A DNA stretch of 64,000 nucleotides from Yersinia proxima (GCF_902170785.1 NZ_CABHYG010000014.1:310001-374000), one strand, 5' to 3'; shown: positions 38,648 to 52,049, counted from the first letter of the stretch. Notes: generated from the sequence alone by a model not told the origin. Program-made: numbers and translations.

Positions 38648-40564
38648 TTAGCCCGCTTCAAATAACTTGGTGAGATTCTCCAACTGCTCTTGCGCATCCA
38701 ACCACTGCATTTCAGTCTCTTCCAGCTTGGATTTCACGTGTGTTTGCTGTTGCAGACACTGAGTTAAATCAGCTTTGCGGGAAATATCATAGAGAGCTGA
38801 ATCAGCCAGTTGCTCTTCGATCGTCGCCAGTTCTGTGCTCAGTTTATCCATCTGCTTTTCCAGCGTCATGATTTGCTTACGCAACGGCTGGGTTTGGCTG
38901 CGGAACTCAGCATCACGGCGCTTTTGGTCTTTGCGCTGCTGCGCACTGTTGCCGGACAACTCTTTGGCTGGGTTATCCTGCTGGCTTTGCTGGCGCTGAA
39001 AATCCACCAGAAACTGTTGATAATCTTCCAGATCACCGTCGAATTGCTCTACCTTCCCATCATGCACCAGATAAAGATCATCAGTGGTGGACCGCAGCAA
39101 ATGACGATCATGGGAAACCACCACCAATGCACCTTCGAAATCAATCAATGCCTCGGTCAGGGCCTGGCGCATATCAAGATCCAGATGGTTAGTCGGTTCA
39201 TCAAGCAGCAGTAGGTTAGGGCGCTGCCAGATGATCAGAGCCAACACCAGACGCGCTTTTTCACCACCGGAAAAACGGGCTGTCGGGTCGGTAACCTGAT
39301 CGCCCTGAAAACCGTAACCACCCAGATAATCACGTAGCTGTTGCTCCGGCTCTTTGGGGGCCAGTCGGCTCATATGTTGTAGTGGAGATTCATCTGCTCG
39401 TAAGAATTCAAGCTGATGCTGGGCGAAGTAACCCAATTTAATCCCTTTGGACAGGCCGATTTCACCACTTTGTGGTTCCAGTGTTCCTGCCAGCAACTTG
39501 ATCAGAGTGGATTTACCTGCTCCGTTGCGGCCTAACAAACCAATGCGTGAGCCAGGCACCAGATTGAGCTTTATGGACTCTAAAATCGTGCGATCGCCAT
39601 AACCAGCACTGACTTTGTCCATGCGTAATAGTGGGTCAGGCAAACTCTCTGGCGTGCGGAAACTGAAATGAAATGGGTTATCTACATGTGCCGGAGCAAT
39701 CAGTTCCATCCGTTCCAGCATTTTAATGCGGCTTTGGGCCTGTTTGGCTTTGGTTGCCTGGGCACGGAAGCGGTCAATGTAACTTTGCAGATGCGCAACT
39801 TTCTCTTGTTGATGCTGATACATTGATTGTTGCTGTGACAGTTTGGTGGCGCGCTGACGTTCAAAGGATGAATAGTTACCTGTGTATTCATTCAGCGTCT
39901 GCTGTTCAATATGCAGAATTTTATCGATAATAGGATCAAGGAAATCACGGTCATGGGAAATCAGCACCAGTGTACCGGAATAGCTTTTCAGCCATTTCTC
40001 CAGCCAGATCACCGCATCCAAATCCAGGTGGTTGGTCGGTTCATCAAGCAGCAGTAAATCAGAGCGACATACCAGCGCCTGAGCCAGATTAAGGCGCATC
40101 CGCCAGCCGCCGGAAAATGAACGCACTGGCTGCTGTAATTGTTCTTGAGAAAATCCTAACCCGTGTAGCAAACTGGCAGCACGGGATTGAATGGTCCAGG
40201 CGTGGATGGCATCGAGCTTGCCATGCACGGTGGCAATGGCATGACCATCATTTTTTTCATTGGCGGCCTGAAGTTCGGCCTCCAATTGGCGATATTCGCG
40301 GTCACCGTCGATAACATACTCTATCGCCGGCACATCCAGTGCAGGGGTTTCCTGGTTGACCCAAGCCAGTGCCCAGTTACTGGGAAAAGTAGCATTGCCG
40401 CCATCGGCGCTCAGTTCGCCTTTGAGCAACGCCAGCAGAGTAGATTTACCACAGCCGTTTTTACCGACCAGCCCGACCTTTTGCCCAGGGTTAATCGTTG
40501 CTGTTGCATTATCCAGCAAGACGCGAGTACCACGTCGAATTTGTAGCGAGGAAAAAACAATCAT
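38648..40564 (-). CDS. yheS: ABC-F ATPase YheS
   Basis: Cytoplasmic ribosome-associated ABC-F protein with no membrane domain. Length 638 residues. First ATPase: GKNGCGKST at about 35-43, [21 protein letters not shown]. Second: GRNGAGKST near 345, FSGGEKARL, LLLLDEPTNHLD. Between them is the P-site interaction linker, rich in Gln/Lys. The C-terminal coiled coil is at about 560-635. The family acts on stalled or nascent-chain-affected ribosomes. Divergent from kefG. Confidence 0.95.
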   Translation of the reverse strand: MIVFSSLQIRRGTRVLLDNATATINPGQKVGLVGKNGCGKSTLLALLKGELSADGGNATFPSNWALAWVNQETPALDVPAIEYVIDGDREYRQLEAELQAANEKNDGHAIATVHGKLDAIHAWTIQSRAASLLHGLGFSQEQLQQPVRSFSGGWRMRLNLAQALVCRSDLLLLDEPTNHLDLDAVIWLEKWLKSYSGTLVLISHDRDFLDPIIDKILHIEQQTLNEYTGNYSSFERQRATKLSQQQSMYQHQQEKVAHLQSYIDRFRAQATKAKQAQSRIKMLERMELIAPAHVDNPFHFSFRTPESLPDPLLRMDKVSAGYGDRTILESIKLNLVPGSRIGLLGRNGAGKSTLIKLLAGTLEPQSGEIGLSKGIKLGYFAQHQLEFLRADESPLQHMSRLAPKEPEQQLRDYLGGYGFQGDQVTDPTARFSGGEKARLVLALIIWQRPNLLLLDEPTNHLDLDMRQALTEALIDFEGALVVVSHDRHLLRSTTDDLYLVHDGKVEQFDGDLEDYQQFLVDFQRQQSQQDNPAKELSGNSAQQRKDQKRRDAEFRSQTQPLRKQIMTLEKQMDKLSTELATIEEQLADSALYDISRKADLTQCLQQQTHVKSKLEETEMQWLDAQEQLENLTKLFEAG

Positions 40565-40724
40565 AGAGTGCCGTATGTTTAGAGTATGTTAAATTATTAT
40601 CCCCATGGTTCTTGCCGTTACCTATTGGCAACACCAATGACTGTGGGTACAAATCTTAGTCTTTTTTGGTCTTTGCGAAGCATGGTAACGGAAAAACCGG
40701 ACCCTGACGACGCTTTGGAGGGGA

Positions 40725-41279
40725 ATGATGTCGCAGCTACCAAAGGTTTTGCTGTTGTATGCCCATCCGGAATCACAAGACTCGGTGGCGAATCGGGTTT
40801 TACTGCAACCGGTGCAGCAATTAGAACATGTCACTGTGCACGACCTGTATGCACATTATCCGGATTTCTTTATTGATATTCACCATGAACAGCAGTTGCT
40901 GCGAGAACATCAGATTATTGTCTTTCAACATCCTCTCTATACCTACAGTTGCCCGGCTTTACTAAAAGAATGGTTGGATCGCGTGCTGGCGCGTGGCTTT
41001 GCCAATGGGGTGGGGGGCCATGCACTGACCGGTAAATACTGGCGTTCGGTGATTACCACGGGCGAACCTGAAGGCGCTTATCGGGCGGGAGGGTATAACC
41101 GCTATCCGATGGAAGATATTCTACGGCCTTTTGAATTGACGGCAGCTATGTGTCATATGCATTGGATGAACCCAATGATCATCTATTGGGCGCGGCGACA
41201 AAAGCCGGAGGTTCTGGCCAGCCATGCGCAAGCCTATGCGCAGTGGTTACAATCACCGCTACCTACGGGAGGGCACTGA
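40725..41279 (+). CDS. kefG: KefG, ancillary oxidoreductase of the KefB system
   Basis: Flavodoxin-like NAD(P)H quinone oxidoreductase fold, 184 residues, needed for full KefB activity. Motifs: [62 protein letters not shown] at 40717-40723 serves ATG 40725 or the adjacent ATG 40728; the second has better spacing. kefB begins two bases after the stop, so both act together. Confidence 0.95.
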   Translation: MMSQLPKVLLLYAHPESQDSVANRVLLQPVQQLEHVTVHDLYAHYPDFFIDIHHEQQLLREHQIIVFQHPLYTYSCPALLKEWLDRVLARGFANGVGGHALTGKYWRSVITTGEPEGAYRAGGYNRYPMEDILRPFELTAAMCHMHWMNPMIIYWARRQKPEVLASHAQAYAQWLQSPLPTGGH

Positions 41280-41281
41280 AT

Positions 41282-43090
41282 ATGGAAGGCTCGGCGCTAC
41301 TGACCGCGATTTTATTATTTCTATTTGCCGCTGTGGTGGCGGTTCCTATTGCGCAGCGCCTGGGAATCGGTGCGGTATTGGGTTACCTGATAGCCGGTAT
41401 CGCCATTGGCCCATGGGGGTTGGGGTTTATTCGTGATGTTGACGAAATCCTCCACTTCTCCGAGCTAGGTGTTGTCTTCCTGATGTTTATCATTGGCTTG
41501 GAATTGAACCCGGCCAAACTTTGGCAGTTGCGGCGCTCTATTTTTGGCGTCGGTGCAGGTCAGGTGGTAATAACCGCTACAGTATTAGGGGCATTACTCT
41601 ATTTCACCCAATTTGCCTGGCAAGCCGCAGTGATTGGTGGTATCGGTTTGGCTATGTCGTCAACGGCAATGGCATTACAGCTGATGCGCGAAAAAGGGAT
41701 GAACCGCAATGAAGGCGGCCAGCTCGGTTTTTCGGTCTTACTATTCCAGGATATGGCGGTTATCCCGGCTTTGGCATTGATTCCTATTTTGGCTGGTGGC
41801 GGTGGTGCCGCTAATGATTGGGTCAAAATTGGCATTAAAGTTGCGGCTTTTGCCGGTATGTTGATTGGTGGCCGATATCTGCTGCGTCCGTTGTTTCGCT
41901 ACATTGTGGCCTCAGGTGTGCGCGAGGTTTTCACCGCTGCAGCCTTGCTGGTGGTGTTAGGTTCGGCACTGTTTATGGATGCCTTGGGCCTGTCTATGGC
42001 GTTAGGGACATTTATCGCGGGTATCTTATTGGCGGAAAGTGAATTCCAGCATGAATTGGAAATCGCTATCGAACCCTTTAAGGGCTTGCTGCTCGGGCTA
42101 TTTTTCATCTCAGTTGGGATGGCCTTGAACCTTGGTGTTCTGTTTACTCATCTGCTCGATGTTCTGTTAGGGGTTCTGGCGCTGGTCTTTATCAAAGGCA
42201 CAGTGCTGTATGGCCTGGCGCGGACATTTGGTTTGCGCCGTTCGGTACGCCTACAATTTGCAGGGGTGCTGAGTCAGGGCGGGGAATTCGCTTTCGTCTT
42301 ATTCTCTGCGGCATTCTCTCAACACGTTTTAAATGCCGAACAACTGGCGTTGTTGCTGGTGGTGGTCACTCTGTCAATGATGACCACGCCGTTATTGATG
42401 CAGGGTATCGACCGTATTTTGGTGCGTCGCTACAACGCACAAGAAGAGAGCGACGAAAAACCCTTTGTTGAAGACAATGATCCACAGGTGATTATTGTGG
42501 GCTTTGGCCGCTTTGGTCAGGTGATTGGCCGTTTACTGATGGCGAACAAAATGCGCATTACTGTGTTGGAGCGCGATGTCAGTGCAGTCAGTGTGATGCG
42601 CAAATACGGCTATAAAGTTTACTATGGTGATGCTACTGAGCTGGAACTGCTACGCGCTGCCGGGGCAGAAAAGGCCAAAGCTATTGTTATCACCTGTAAT
42701 GAGCCGGAAGACACCATGACGCTAGTGCATTTGTGCCAGCAGCATTTTCCGAACTTGCACATTTTGGCTCGAGCCAGAGGGCGTGTTGAAGCCCATGAAC
42801 TGCTGCAAAATGGTGTCAAAGACTTTACACGTGAAACCTTCTCCAGTGCGCTGGAACTGGGGCGTAAGACATTGTTGGGATTAGGTATGCACCCCCATCA
42901 GGCTTACCGGGCGCAGCAACATTTCCGACGGCTCGATATGCGAATGTTGCGTGAACTAATGCCACAGCATCATGGGGATGTGGCGCAAATTTCCAGAGTT
43001 AAAGAAGCTCGCCGTGAACTGGAAGATATTTTCCAACGAGAAATGCTGCATGAAAGTCGGCAGTTAGATGGCTGGGATGAATACGAATAA
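41282..43090 (+). CDS. kefB: glutathione-gated potassium/proton antiporter KefB
   Basis: Protects against electrophiles by K+ efflux when glutathione adducts form. Length 602 residues from ATG 41282. N-terminal CPA2 exchanger domain of about 12 helices with [19 protein letters not shown] and the [14 protein letters not shown] exchange motif. C-terminal RCK/KTN domain begins [28 protein letters not shown] at about residue 402 and binds nucleotide and glutathione. Follows kefG directly; yheV overlaps or follows its stop. Confidence 0.97.
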   Translation: MEGSALLTAILLFLFAAVVAVPIAQRLGIGAVLGYLIAGIAIGPWGLGFIRDVDEILHFSELGVVFLMFIIGLELNPAKLWQLRRSIFGVGAGQVVITATVLGALLYFTQFAWQAAVIGGIGLAMSSTAMALQLMREKGMNRNEGGQLGFSVLLFQDMAVIPALALIPILAGGGGAANDWVKIGIKVAAFAGMLIGGRYLLRPLFRYIVASGVREVFTAAALLVVLGSALFMDALGLSMALGTFIAGILLAESEFQHELEIAIEPFKGLLLGLFFISVGMALNLGVLFTHLLDVLLGVLALVFIKGTVLYGLARTFGLRRSVRLQFAGVLSQGGEFAFVLFSAAFSQHVLNAEQLALLLVVVTLSMMTTPLLMQGIDRILVRRYNAQEESDEKPFVEDNDPQVIIVGFGRFGQVIGRLLMANKMRITVLERDVSAVSVMRKYGYKVYYGDATELELLRAAGAEKAKAIVITCNEPEDTMTLVHLCQQHFPNLHILARARGRVEAHELLQNGVKDFTRETFSSALELGRKTLLGLGMHPHQAYRAQQHFRRLDMRMLRELMPQHHGDVAQISRVKEARRELEDIFQREMLHESRQLDGWDEYE

Positions 43091-43104
43091 TGCCGGAGAA
43101 AATG

Positions 43105-43326
43105 ATGACAAACGCTCTTAATAAAACAAAAACTCGTAAAAGATTCATTGCCGGTGCTGTTTGTCCACAGTGTAAGGCATTGGATACACTAGCTTTGTGG
43201 CGTGAAGATCAGGTTGAAGTAGTAGAGTGTGTTAAGTGTGGTCACCATCAGCGTCAAACGGATGAACAGGTTAAGAAACACGTCCGACCGCATGAACAAG
43301 TGATCGGTATTTTCCATCCGGAGTAG
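43105..43326 (+). CDS. yheV: YheV, small zinc-ribbon protein
   Basis: About 73 residues. Two CxxC pairs (CPQCKA and CVKCGH) spaced as in a zinc ribbon, and the conserved end EQVIGIFHPE. The start is uncertain: ATG 43090 overlaps the kefB stop, but GGAG at 43095-43098 is well placed for ATG 43105 (or 43102), the choice made here. Function unknown; conserved downstream of kefB. Confidence 0.9.
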   Translation: MTNALNKTKTRKRFIAGAVCPQCKALDTLALWREDQVEVVECVKCGHHQRQTDEQVKKHVRPHEQVIGIFHPE

Positions 43327-43420
43327 CGTTATCCTTCGCGATTTTTTATGCTGATGAGTACAGCGGTGCAGATTTCCGCTACAATCTGTGCCAATTTTTG
43401 TTCCAAGGGTAGGAGATATC

Positions 43421-44005
43421 ATGAAAGTAGCAAAAGACTTGGTGGTCAGCCTGGCTTACCAGGTACGTACAGAAGACGGTGTTTTAGTTGATGAGTCTCC
43501 GGTGAGCGCGCCGTTGGACTACCTGCACGGACACGGTTCCCTGATCGCTGGTTTGGAAAAAGCGCTCGAAGGCCACGAAGCTGGCGACAGCTTTGATGTG
43601 CGTGTGAATGCTGACGAAGGTTACGGCAGCTATGATGAAAATCTGGTGCAGCGCGTACCAAAAGACGTCTTTATGGGCGTTGATGAGTTGGAAGTCGGTA
43701 TGCGTTTCCTGGCTGATACTGATCAAGGCCCAGTGCCGGTCGAAATCACTGCTGTTGAAGACGAACATGTTGTGGTTGATGGTAACCACATGCTGGCGGG
43801 TCAGGATTTGAACTTCCACGTTGAAGTGGTTGCTATCCGTGAAGCAACAGAAGAAGAGCTGCAACATGGTCACGTACATGGTGAACATGATCATCACCAT
43901 GAACACGGTGACGGTTGCTGCGGCGGCCATGGCCATGATGAAAGTGACCACGGTCATGAACATGGCAAAGGTGGTTGCGGTAAAGGCGGCTGTGGCTGCC
44001 ACTAA
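43421..44005 (+). CDS. slyD: FKBP-type peptidyl-prolyl isomerase and metallochaperone SlyD
   Basis: Length 194 residues from ATG 43421 (GTAGGAGATATC precedes it). FKBP domain with inserted chaperone flap: VDESPVSAPLDYLHGHGSLIAGLEKALEGHEAG at residues 24-56. The C-terminal 50 residues are a His/Cys/Gly-rich metal-binding tail (HGHVHGEHDHHHEHGDGCC), which binds nickel and serves hydrogenase maturation. Also known for phage phiX174 lysis sensitivity. Ends at a shared terminator with convergent slyX. Confidence 0.97.
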   Translation: MKVAKDLVVSLAYQVRTEDGVLVDESPVSAPLDYLHGHGSLIAGLEKALEGHEAGDSFDVRVNADEGYGSYDENLVQRVPKDVFMGVDELEVGMRFLADTDQGPVPVEITAVEDEHVVVDGNHMLAGQDLNFHVEVVAIREATEEELQHGHVHGEHDHHHEHGDGCCGGHGHDESDHGHEHGKGGCGKGGCGCH

Positions 44006-44035
44006 AATCTGACCTGTTACTAAAATATAGTCAGT

Positions 44036-44063
44036 AAAAAGCCAGCCTTGCGGCTGGCTTTTT
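44036..44063. terminator. bidirectional terminator between slyD and slyX
   Basis: AAAAA-GCCAGCC-TTGC-GGCTGGC-TTTTT: a perfect 7-bp GC stem with a 4-base loop, and A and T tracts on both sides. It works in both directions between the convergent genes. Confidence 0.95.
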
Positions 44064-44097
44064 GTTATCTGCGCGATGGTAACCTCTGGTACTAGTA

Positions 44098-44328
<231 letters not shown>

Positions 44329-44453
44329 TCATGACTGCAAACCATACCCTTTGGCCACTTTCCATCCGGTGATAACATGGAAAAGGTAGGGAGGGTTGAT
44401 TCTACCTGTAAAACTCCATGATTACCCCGCAAGGGTCAAGATATCGATAAAAC

Positions 44454-44481
44454 GAAACTTCTTGTAGTAAAAAAAGTCTTA
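44454..44481 (+). promoter_or_regulatory. sigma-E type promoter of fkpA
   Basis: GAAACTT (44454-44460) and TCTTA (44477-44481) are 16 bases apart, close to the sigma-E consensus GGAACTT-N16-TCTGA. Transcription would start near 44488, giving a leader of about 110 bases. fkpA is a known sigma-E regulon gene. Confidence 0.7.
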
Positions 44482-44598
44482 ATATCACTTAATAGCATCA
44501 GCATAGAGATTGTTTTGTGTTCGCACAGACAGTTATAGTACAAGTTACTCTTATAATCGTTGCTTGGGGTAAGTGTCCTTAAGCCAATGGAGAAATGG

Positions 44599-45456
44599 AT
44601 GAAATCACTGTTTAAAGTAACGCTACTGGCTACCACCATGGCGCTGACCCTGAATACCTCTGCGGCTTTCGCTGCTGAAACAACTAAAGCCGCAGAAACA
44701 GCTAAAGCTGCTGATACGGCTGCAACGACAAACAGCGCATTTAAGGATGATAACCAGCAATCTGCTTATGCATTGGGTGCATCATTAGGGCGTTACATGG
44801 ATAACTCCCTGAAAGAACAAGAAAAACTCGGCATTAAACTGGATAAAGACCAGTTGATCGCTGGTGTGCAGGACGCTTTTGCCAGCAAAAGCAAACTGAC
44901 TGACGAAGAAATCGAAAAAACCTTACAAAGTTTTGAAACGCGCGTAAAAGCCTCTGCTCAAGCTAAAATGGAGAAAGATGCTAAAGAAAACGCCGATAAA
45001 GGTGCTGAGTACCGCGAAATTTTTGCTAAAGAAAAAGATGTAAAGAAAACAGCATCTGGCCTGCTGTACAAAGTAGAGAAAGCCGGTACTGGTGATGCGC
45101 CAAAAGACAGTGATACCGTGGTAGTTAACTACAAAGGGTCACTGGCTGAAGTTGCTAACGGGAAACTGGCCGCTGGTACTGAGTTTGATAACTCTTACAC
45201 CCGCGGTGAACCACTGTCTTTCCGTCTTGATGGTGTTATCCCAGGCTGGACCGAAGGCCTGAAGCAAATCAAGAAAGGCGGCAAGATCACTCTGGTTATC
45301 CCACCAGAGCTGGCTTACGGCAAAACTGGCGTCCCAGGCATCCCTGCTAACTCTACTCTGGTATTTGAGGTAGAGCTGTTGGATGTGAAAGCGGCACCTA
45401 AAGCTGATGCTCCAGAAGAACAGCCAGCTGCTGCGGATGCAAAAGCTAAGAAGTAA
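44599..45456 (+). CDS. fkpA: periplasmic FKBP-type isomerase and chaperone FkpA
   Basis: Length 285 residues from ATG 44599 (GGAG six bases before). Signal peptide MKSLFKVTLLATTMALTLN, cleaved near AFAAET. N-terminal dimerisation helices at about 50-140 (SAYALGASLGRYM, KLGIKLDKDQLIAGVQDAF). FKBP domain follows (VVVNYKG ... FDNSYTRGEPLSFRLDGVIPGWTEGL ... VIPPELAYGK). Between NYKG and EFDNS the sequence is AEVANGKLAAGT, about eight residues longer than in E. coli FkpA. Alanine/lysine-rich C-terminal tail. Terminator after the gene. Confidence 0.96.
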   Translation: MKSLFKVTLLATTMALTLNTSAAFAAETTKAAETAKAADTAATTNSAFKDDNQQSAYALGASLGRYMDNSLKEQEKLGIKLDKDQLIAGVQDAFASKSKLTDEEIEKTLQSFETRVKASAQAKMEKDAKENADKGAEYREIFAKEKDVKKTASGLLYKVEKAGTGDAPKDSDTVVVNYKGSLAEVANGKLAAGTEFDNSYTRGEPLSFRLDGVIPGWTEGLKQIKKGGKITLVIPPELAYGKTGVPGIPANSTLVFEVELLDVKAAPKADAPEEQPAAADAKAKK

Positions 45457-45499
45457 TTTAGCTCATTCGTGTCGTAGCTGAGTACTGGTTATACTGATG

Positions 45500-45532
45500 A
45501 CCGCCGCGATAATTGTCGCGGCGGTTTTTTTT
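45500..45532 (+). terminator. fkpA intrinsic terminator
   Basis: ACCGCCGCGA (45500-45509), loop TAATTG, TCGCGGCGGT (45516-45525), then a run of T to 45532. A 10-bp perfect stem 43 bases after the fkpA stop. Confidence 0.95.
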
Positions 45533-45722
45533 GTGGTGTATCAATTCGCACTTTTGCTCGTTGATAACTTGACGATTTATGGCTTGTGGGCTTAACGTCA
45601 ATAGCACGCGCGAACGCAAGGATTTTATCTCGGCATATTTGCTAGACTTAAAATTCAGGATATTGAGTTATGAGTCTGCCAACGGTATTGAGACAGGCTT
45701 TACGTAGAGGATGGTGTCTTCG

Positions 45723-46445
45723 ATGTCTAATTCGCTTCTCAGTAGCGAAACCAGTGAACTGGATTTACTGGATGAACGTCCGTTCAGTCAGACGGACCAT
45801 GAAATACTCAAATCATACGAAGCTATCGTTGATGGCTTGGCGATGCTTATTGGCAGCCACTGTGAGATTGTCCTGCATTCGCTAGAAGACCTGAAAAGTT
45901 CTGCGGTAAGAATTGCGAATGGTGAACATACAGGCCGGCAGATTGGTTCTCCTATAACAGACCTTGCGCTGCGGATGCTGCATGATATGGCCGGTGCCGA
46001 CAGCAGTGTTTCAAGAGCCTATTTCACTCGCGCCAAAAGTGGTGTGCTGATGAAATCTGTTACTATCGCAATCCGAAACCGCGACCAGCGTGTTATTGGG
46101 TTGCTGTGTATAAACATGAACCTGGATGTGCCTTTCTCGCAAATCATTCAGACGTTTATGCCGCCGGAAACACAAGAAGTCCCTTCCTCAGTCAATTTTG
46201 CCTCATCGGTTGATGACCTGGTGGCACAGACACTGGAGTTCACCATCGAGGAAGTGAATGCCGATCGCAATGTTTCAAACAATGCGAAAAACCGTCAGGT
46301 TGTGCTCAATCTTTACGAAAAAGGTATTTTTGATATCAAAGATGCCATCAACCAGGTTGCTGAACGGCTAAATATCTCTAAACATACGGTTTATCTCTAC
46401 ATTCGCCAGTTCAAAAGTGGCGACCTCGTTGGGCATGAGCGTTAA
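45723..46445 (+). CDS. yheO: YheO, PAS-like domain HTH regulator
   Basis: Length 240 residues from ATG 45723, matching E. coli. An upstream ATG at 45711 directly abuts an AGAGG and is less likely. The N-terminal YheO-like PAS domain contains [19 protein letters not shown]. The C-terminal helix-turn-helix contains [36 protein letters not shown]-like sequence at about 200-232. Regulatory role not established. Its stop overlaps tusD (TAATG), so it leads the tusDCB operon. Confidence 0.93.
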   Translation: MSNSLLSSETSELDLLDERPFSQTDHEILKSYEAIVDGLAMLIGSHCEIVLHSLEDLKSSAVRIANGEHTGRQIGSPITDLALRMLHDMAGADSSVSRAYFTRAKSGVLMKSVTIAIRNRDQRVIGLLCINMNLDVPFSQIIQTFMPPETQEVPSSVNFASSVDDLVAQTLEFTIEEVNADRNVSNNAKNRQVVLNLYEKGIFDIKDAINQVAERLNISKHTVYLYIRQFKSGDLVGHER

Positions 46446-46840
46446 TGTCGGGCTTGAAATACTGCTTGATGGTCACGGGGCCAGCCTATGGCACCCAGCA
46501 GGCTAGCAGTGCCTATCAGTTTGCGTTGGCTCTGATAAGTTCAGGCCATAAATTGGATAGTGTCTTCTTCTATCGCGAAGGCATTTTAAATGCTAACCAA
46601 TTAACCGCTCCTGCCAGTGATGAATTTGATTTGGTTCGCGCATGGCAACAATTATCGAACGAACATGCTGTCATATTGAATGTGTGTGTGGCGGCGGCAT
46701 TGCGCCGCGGTGTTACTGACCAACATGAAGCCGGACAACTCAATTTGGCGGCAGCAAATCTGCAACCCGGTTTTACTTTGAGTGGGCTGGGTGCGTTGGC
46801 AGAAGCGGCATTAACCTGTGACCGTATGGTGCAATTTTAA
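46445..46840 (+). CDS. tusD: sulfurtransferase subunit TusD
   Basis: Part of the TusBCD complex that relays sulfur from TusA to TusE/MnmA for 2-thiouridine at the tRNA wobble base. Length 131 residues. DsrE-like fold; the catalytic cysteine is in [12 protein letters not shown] (about residue 79). Start overlaps the yheO stop, and the end overlaps tusC, each by one base (TAATG). Confidence 0.96.
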   Translation: MSGLKYCLMVTGPAYGTQQASSAYQFALALISSGHKLDSVFFYREGILNANQLTAPASDEFDLVRAWQQLSNEHAVILNVCVAAALRRGVTDQHEAGQLNLAAANLQPGFTLSGLGALAEAALTCDRMVQF

Positions 46841-47205
46841 TGGCAATGAAACGTGTCGCTTTTGTCTTCACTCAAGGCCCGCATGGTAATTCGGCCGGCC
46901 GCGAAGGGCTGGATGCTGTGCTGGCGACTTCCGCGTTGAGTGAGAATATCGGTGTGTTCTTCATTTCAGATGGTGTTTTGCAGCTACTGCGAGGGCAGGA
47001 GCCAGACAAGATCCTTGCCAGAAACTATATTGCTACTTTCGGTGTCTTACCGCTGTACGATGTCGAGAATTTTTATATTTGTGAAGCCTCATTGCAGCAG
47101 CGCGGATTGAGCGAAGTGACAGATTGGATACTTGATGTTGAGGTATTATCTCCGGTAAATTTACGCAGCCAATTGGCAAATTATGATGTTGTGCTGACTT
47201 TTTAA
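46840..47205 (+). CDS. tusC: sulfurtransferase subunit TusC
   Basis: DsrF-like subunit of TusBCD, 121 residues. An ATG two codons later (46846, MKRVAF) matches the E. coli start equally well. Conserved [21 protein letters not shown] and [19 protein letters not shown]. It has no catalytic relay cysteine in the TusD position, as expected. Confidence 0.95.
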   Translation: MAMKRVAFVFTQGPHGNSAGREGLDAVLATSALSENIGVFFISDGVLQLLRGQEPDKILARNYIATFGVLPLYDVENFYICEASLQQRGLSEVTDWILDVEVLSPVNLRSQLANYDVVLTF

Positions 47206-47224
47206 TGAGATTTGGGTAGCCATA

Positions 47225-47512
47225 ATGCTGTTTACCATCAGTCGTTCCCCTTATCATTGCGATTTATCTGCATTACTGAGATTGGTCACATCTGAAGATG
47301 AGATTCTATTTCTGCAAGATGGTGTGATGGCTGTTTTGAAAAATAGTGAAAGTCTTAACTTATTGTTAAATAACCCAGCTTCGCTATTTGTATTGGAAGA
47401 TGATGTTATTGCTCGCGGTTTATGTGGTCAAATTTCAGACAGCGCGATGCTAATCGGCTATACTCACTTCGTGGATTTGACCCTAAAACATCAGCAACAA
47501 CTGGCATGGTAA
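47225..47512 (+). CDS. tusB: sulfurtransferase subunit TusB
   Basis: DsrH-like subunit of TusBCD, 95 residues. [20 protein letters not shown] is the typical start, ending [10 protein letters not shown]. Follows tusC after 19 bases. Completes the thiouridylation relay; the str operon promoter lies directly downstream. Confidence 0.95.
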   Translation: MLFTISRSPYHCDLSALLRLVTSEDEILFLQDGVMAVLKNSESLNLLLNNPASLFVLEDDVIARGLCGQISDSAMLIGYTHFVDLTLKHQQQLAW

Positions 47513-47534
47513 TGCAGTCAATGCTGTATATTTC

Positions 47535-47563
47535 TTGACACCTTAGATAGTCAGCCATAAAAT
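47535..47563 (+). promoter_or_regulatory. str operon promoter
   Basis: TTGACA (47535-47540), 17-base spacer, TAAAAT (47558-47563), followed by a GC-containing discriminator (TCTGCGTCCTCG). It matches the E. coli str promoter and the form expected for growth-rate and ppGpp control. Confidence 0.93.
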
Positions 47564-47589
47564 TCTGCGTCCTCGTTCTCTGCCAGTAG

Positions 47590-48591
<1,002 letters not shown>

Positions 48592-48684
48592 TCACCACGC
48601 AGTAGTTATGCTAACCATGCGGGCGCTTTAATAGTCAGCCCGCATGTGTTAACCGAATGAACGTCCTAGGAATAGAGGAATCAA

Positions 48685-50793
48685 ATGGCTCGTAAAACAC
48701 CCATTGAGCGCTATCGTAATATCGGTATCAGCGCTCACATCGACGCCGGTAAGACAACCACTACCGAACGTATCCTGTTTTACACCGGTGTAAACCATAA
48801 AATCGGTGAAGTTCATGACGGCGCAGCCACCATGGACTGGATGGAACAGGAGCAGGAGCGTGGTATTACCATTACTTCTGCGGCTACTACCTGCTTCTGG
48901 TCTGGTATGGCTAAACAGTTCGAACCACATCACGTCAATATCATTGACACCCCTGGGCACGTTGACTTCACCATCGAAGTAGAACGTTCCATGCGTGTTC
49001 TTGACGGCGCGGTAATGGTTTACTGTGCAGTTGGTGGTGTTCAGCCACAGTCTGAGACCGTATGGCGTCAGGCTAACAAATATAAAGTTCCACGCATTGC
49101 GTTCGTTAACAAAATGGACCGCATGGGTGCTAACTTCCTGAAAGTTGTTGGTCAGATTAAATCTCGTCTGGGCGCGAATCCAGTTCCATTGCAACTGGCT
49201 ATCGGCGCGGAAGAGAAATTTACCGGTATTATCGACCTGGTAAAAATGAAAGCGATCAACTGGAACGAAGCTGATCAGGGCGTGACCTTCGAATACGAAG
49301 AGATCCCGGCTGATATGGCTGAACTGGCTGCGGAATGGCACCAGAATCTGGTTGAATCTGCTGCAGAAGCGTCAGAAGAGCTGATGGACAAATATTTGGG
49401 CGGCGAAGAGCTGACCGAAGAAGAAATCAAGAAAGCTCTGCGTCAACGCGTTCTGCGCAACGAAATCATCCTGGTTACCTGTGGTTCTGCGTTTAAAAAC
49501 AAAGGCGTACAGGCAATGCTGGATGCGGTTATCGAATACCTGCCAGCACCAACTGATGTTGAAGCTATCAACGGTATTCTGGACGACGGTAAAGATACTC
49601 CGGCAGTTCGTCACTCAGACGACAAAGAGCCGTTCTCTGCACTGGCGTTCAAAATTGCAACCGACCCGTTTGTGGGTAACTTGACGTTCTTCCGTGTGTA
49701 CTCTGGCGTTGTTAACTCCGGTGACACCGTGCTGAACTCAGTGCGTTCACAGCGTGAGCGTCTGGGCCGTATCGTACAGATGCACGCCAACAAACGTGAA
49801 GAGATCAAAGAAGTTCGTGCTGGCGACATCGCAGCAGCGATTGGTCTGAAAGACGTGACGACTGGTGACACCCTGTGTGACCCAGCTAATCCGATCATCT
49901 TGGAACGTATGGAGTTCCCAGAGCCAGTAATCTCTGTTGCTGTTGAACCAAAAACCAAAGCCGACCAAGAAAAAATGGGTATGGCTCTGGGTCGTCTGGC
50001 AAAAGAAGATCCATCATTCCGCGTTTGGACTGACGAAGAATCTGGTCAGACTATCATCGCTGGTATGGGTGAGCTGCACTTGGATATCCTGGTTGACCGT
50101 ATGCGCCGCGAATTTAACGTGGAAGCAAACGTCGGTAAACCTCAGGTTGCATACCGTGAAACTATCCGCGAGACCGTTAAGGACGTGGAAGGTAAGCACG
50201 CTAAGCAATCAGGCGGTCGTGGTCAGTACGGTCATGTTGTTATCGACATGTCTCCGTTACCACCGGGTGGCGCTGGGTATGAATTCGTCAACGAAATCGT
50301 TGGTGGTTCTATTCCTAAAGAGTTCATCCCTGCTGTTGATAAAGGTATCCAGGAACAACTGAAAGCCGGTCCTTTGGCTGGTTACCCGGTTGTTGACGTT
50401 AAAATCCGTCTGCACTACGGTTCTTACCATGACGTTGACTCCTCAGAATTGGCGTTTAAATTAGCCGGTTCTATCGCCTTTAAAGAAGGGTTCAAACGAG
50501 CTAAACCAGTTCTGCTTGAGCCAATCATGAAGGTTGAAGTCGAAACCCCTGAAGATTACATGGGTGACGTAATGGGCGACCTTAACCGTCGTCGTGGTAT
50601 CATCGAAGGTATGGAAGATACTGCTACCGGTAAAACCGTTCGCGTCAAGGTTCCGTTGTCTGAAATGTTCGGTTATGCTACTGACCTGCGTTCTCAGACT
50701 CAGGGCCGTGCTTCTTACTCCATGGAATTCCTGGAGTATGCTGAAGCACCTAGTAACGTCGCTAAAGCCGTTATCGAAGCCCGTGGCAAATAA
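48685..50793 (+). CDS. fusA: elongation factor G
   Basis: GTPase that drives translocation. Length 702 residues. G1 AHIDAGKTT at about 17-25, G2 [10 protein letters not shown]3 DTPGHVDF, G4 NKMDR. Domains II-V follow, with [14 protein letters not shown] in domain III and domain IV from about 480. Numerous open frames on the opposite strand are shadows of its codon bias. Confidence 0.99.
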   Translation: MARKTPIERYRNIGISAHIDAGKTTTTERILFYTGVNHKIGEVHDGAATMDWMEQEQERGITITSAATTCFWSGMAKQFEPHHVNIIDTPGHVDFTIEVERSMRVLDGAVMVYCAVGGVQPQSETVWRQANKYKVPRIAFVNKMDRMGANFLKVVGQIKSRLGANPVPLQLAIGAEEKFTGIIDLVKMKAINWNEADQGVTFEYEEIPADMAELAAEWHQNLVESAAEASEELMDKYLGGEELTEEEIKKALRQRVLRNEIILVTCGSAFKNKGVQAMLDAVIEYLPAPTDVEAINGILDDGKDTPAVRHSDDKEPFSALAFKIATDPFVGNLTFFRVYSGVVNSGDTVLNSVRSQRERLGRIVQMHANKREEIKEVRAGDIAAAIGLKDVTTGDTLCDPANPIILERMEFPEPVISVAVEPKTKADQEKMGMALGRLAKEDPSFRVWTDEESGQTIIAGMGELHLDILVDRMRREFNVEANVGKPQVAYRETIRETVKDVEGKHAKQSGGRGQYGHVVIDMSPLPPGGAGYEFVNEIVGGSIPKEFIPAVDKGIQEQLKAGPLAGYPVVDVKIRLHYGSYHDVDSSELAFKLAGSIAFKEGFKRAKPVLLEPIMKVEVETPEDYMGDVMGDLNRRRGIIEGMEDTATGKTVRVKVPLSEMFGYATDLRSQTQGRASYSMEFLEYAEAPSNVAKAVIEARGK

Positions 50794-50807
50794 GCTTTCG
50801 GGTTTAA

Positions 50808-52049
<1,242 letters not shown>

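Noticed and set aside
38640-38659. GAAGCGGG/CCCGCTTC hairpin as the yheS terminator
   Set aside because: It spans the yheS stop codon, and the bases following it on the minus strand are A-rich, not T-rich.
43860-43995. His/Gly/Cys-rich repeats at the end of slyD as a DNA repeat or separate small gene
   Set aside because: They are the known metal-binding tail of SlyD; other frames through it give only low-complexity shadows.
48649-49341. 230-residue open frame opposite fusA
   Set aside because: Lies wholly antisense to the start of fusA and its leader. Codon bias in highly expressed genes leaves the reverse strand open; no ribosome site or recognisable domain.
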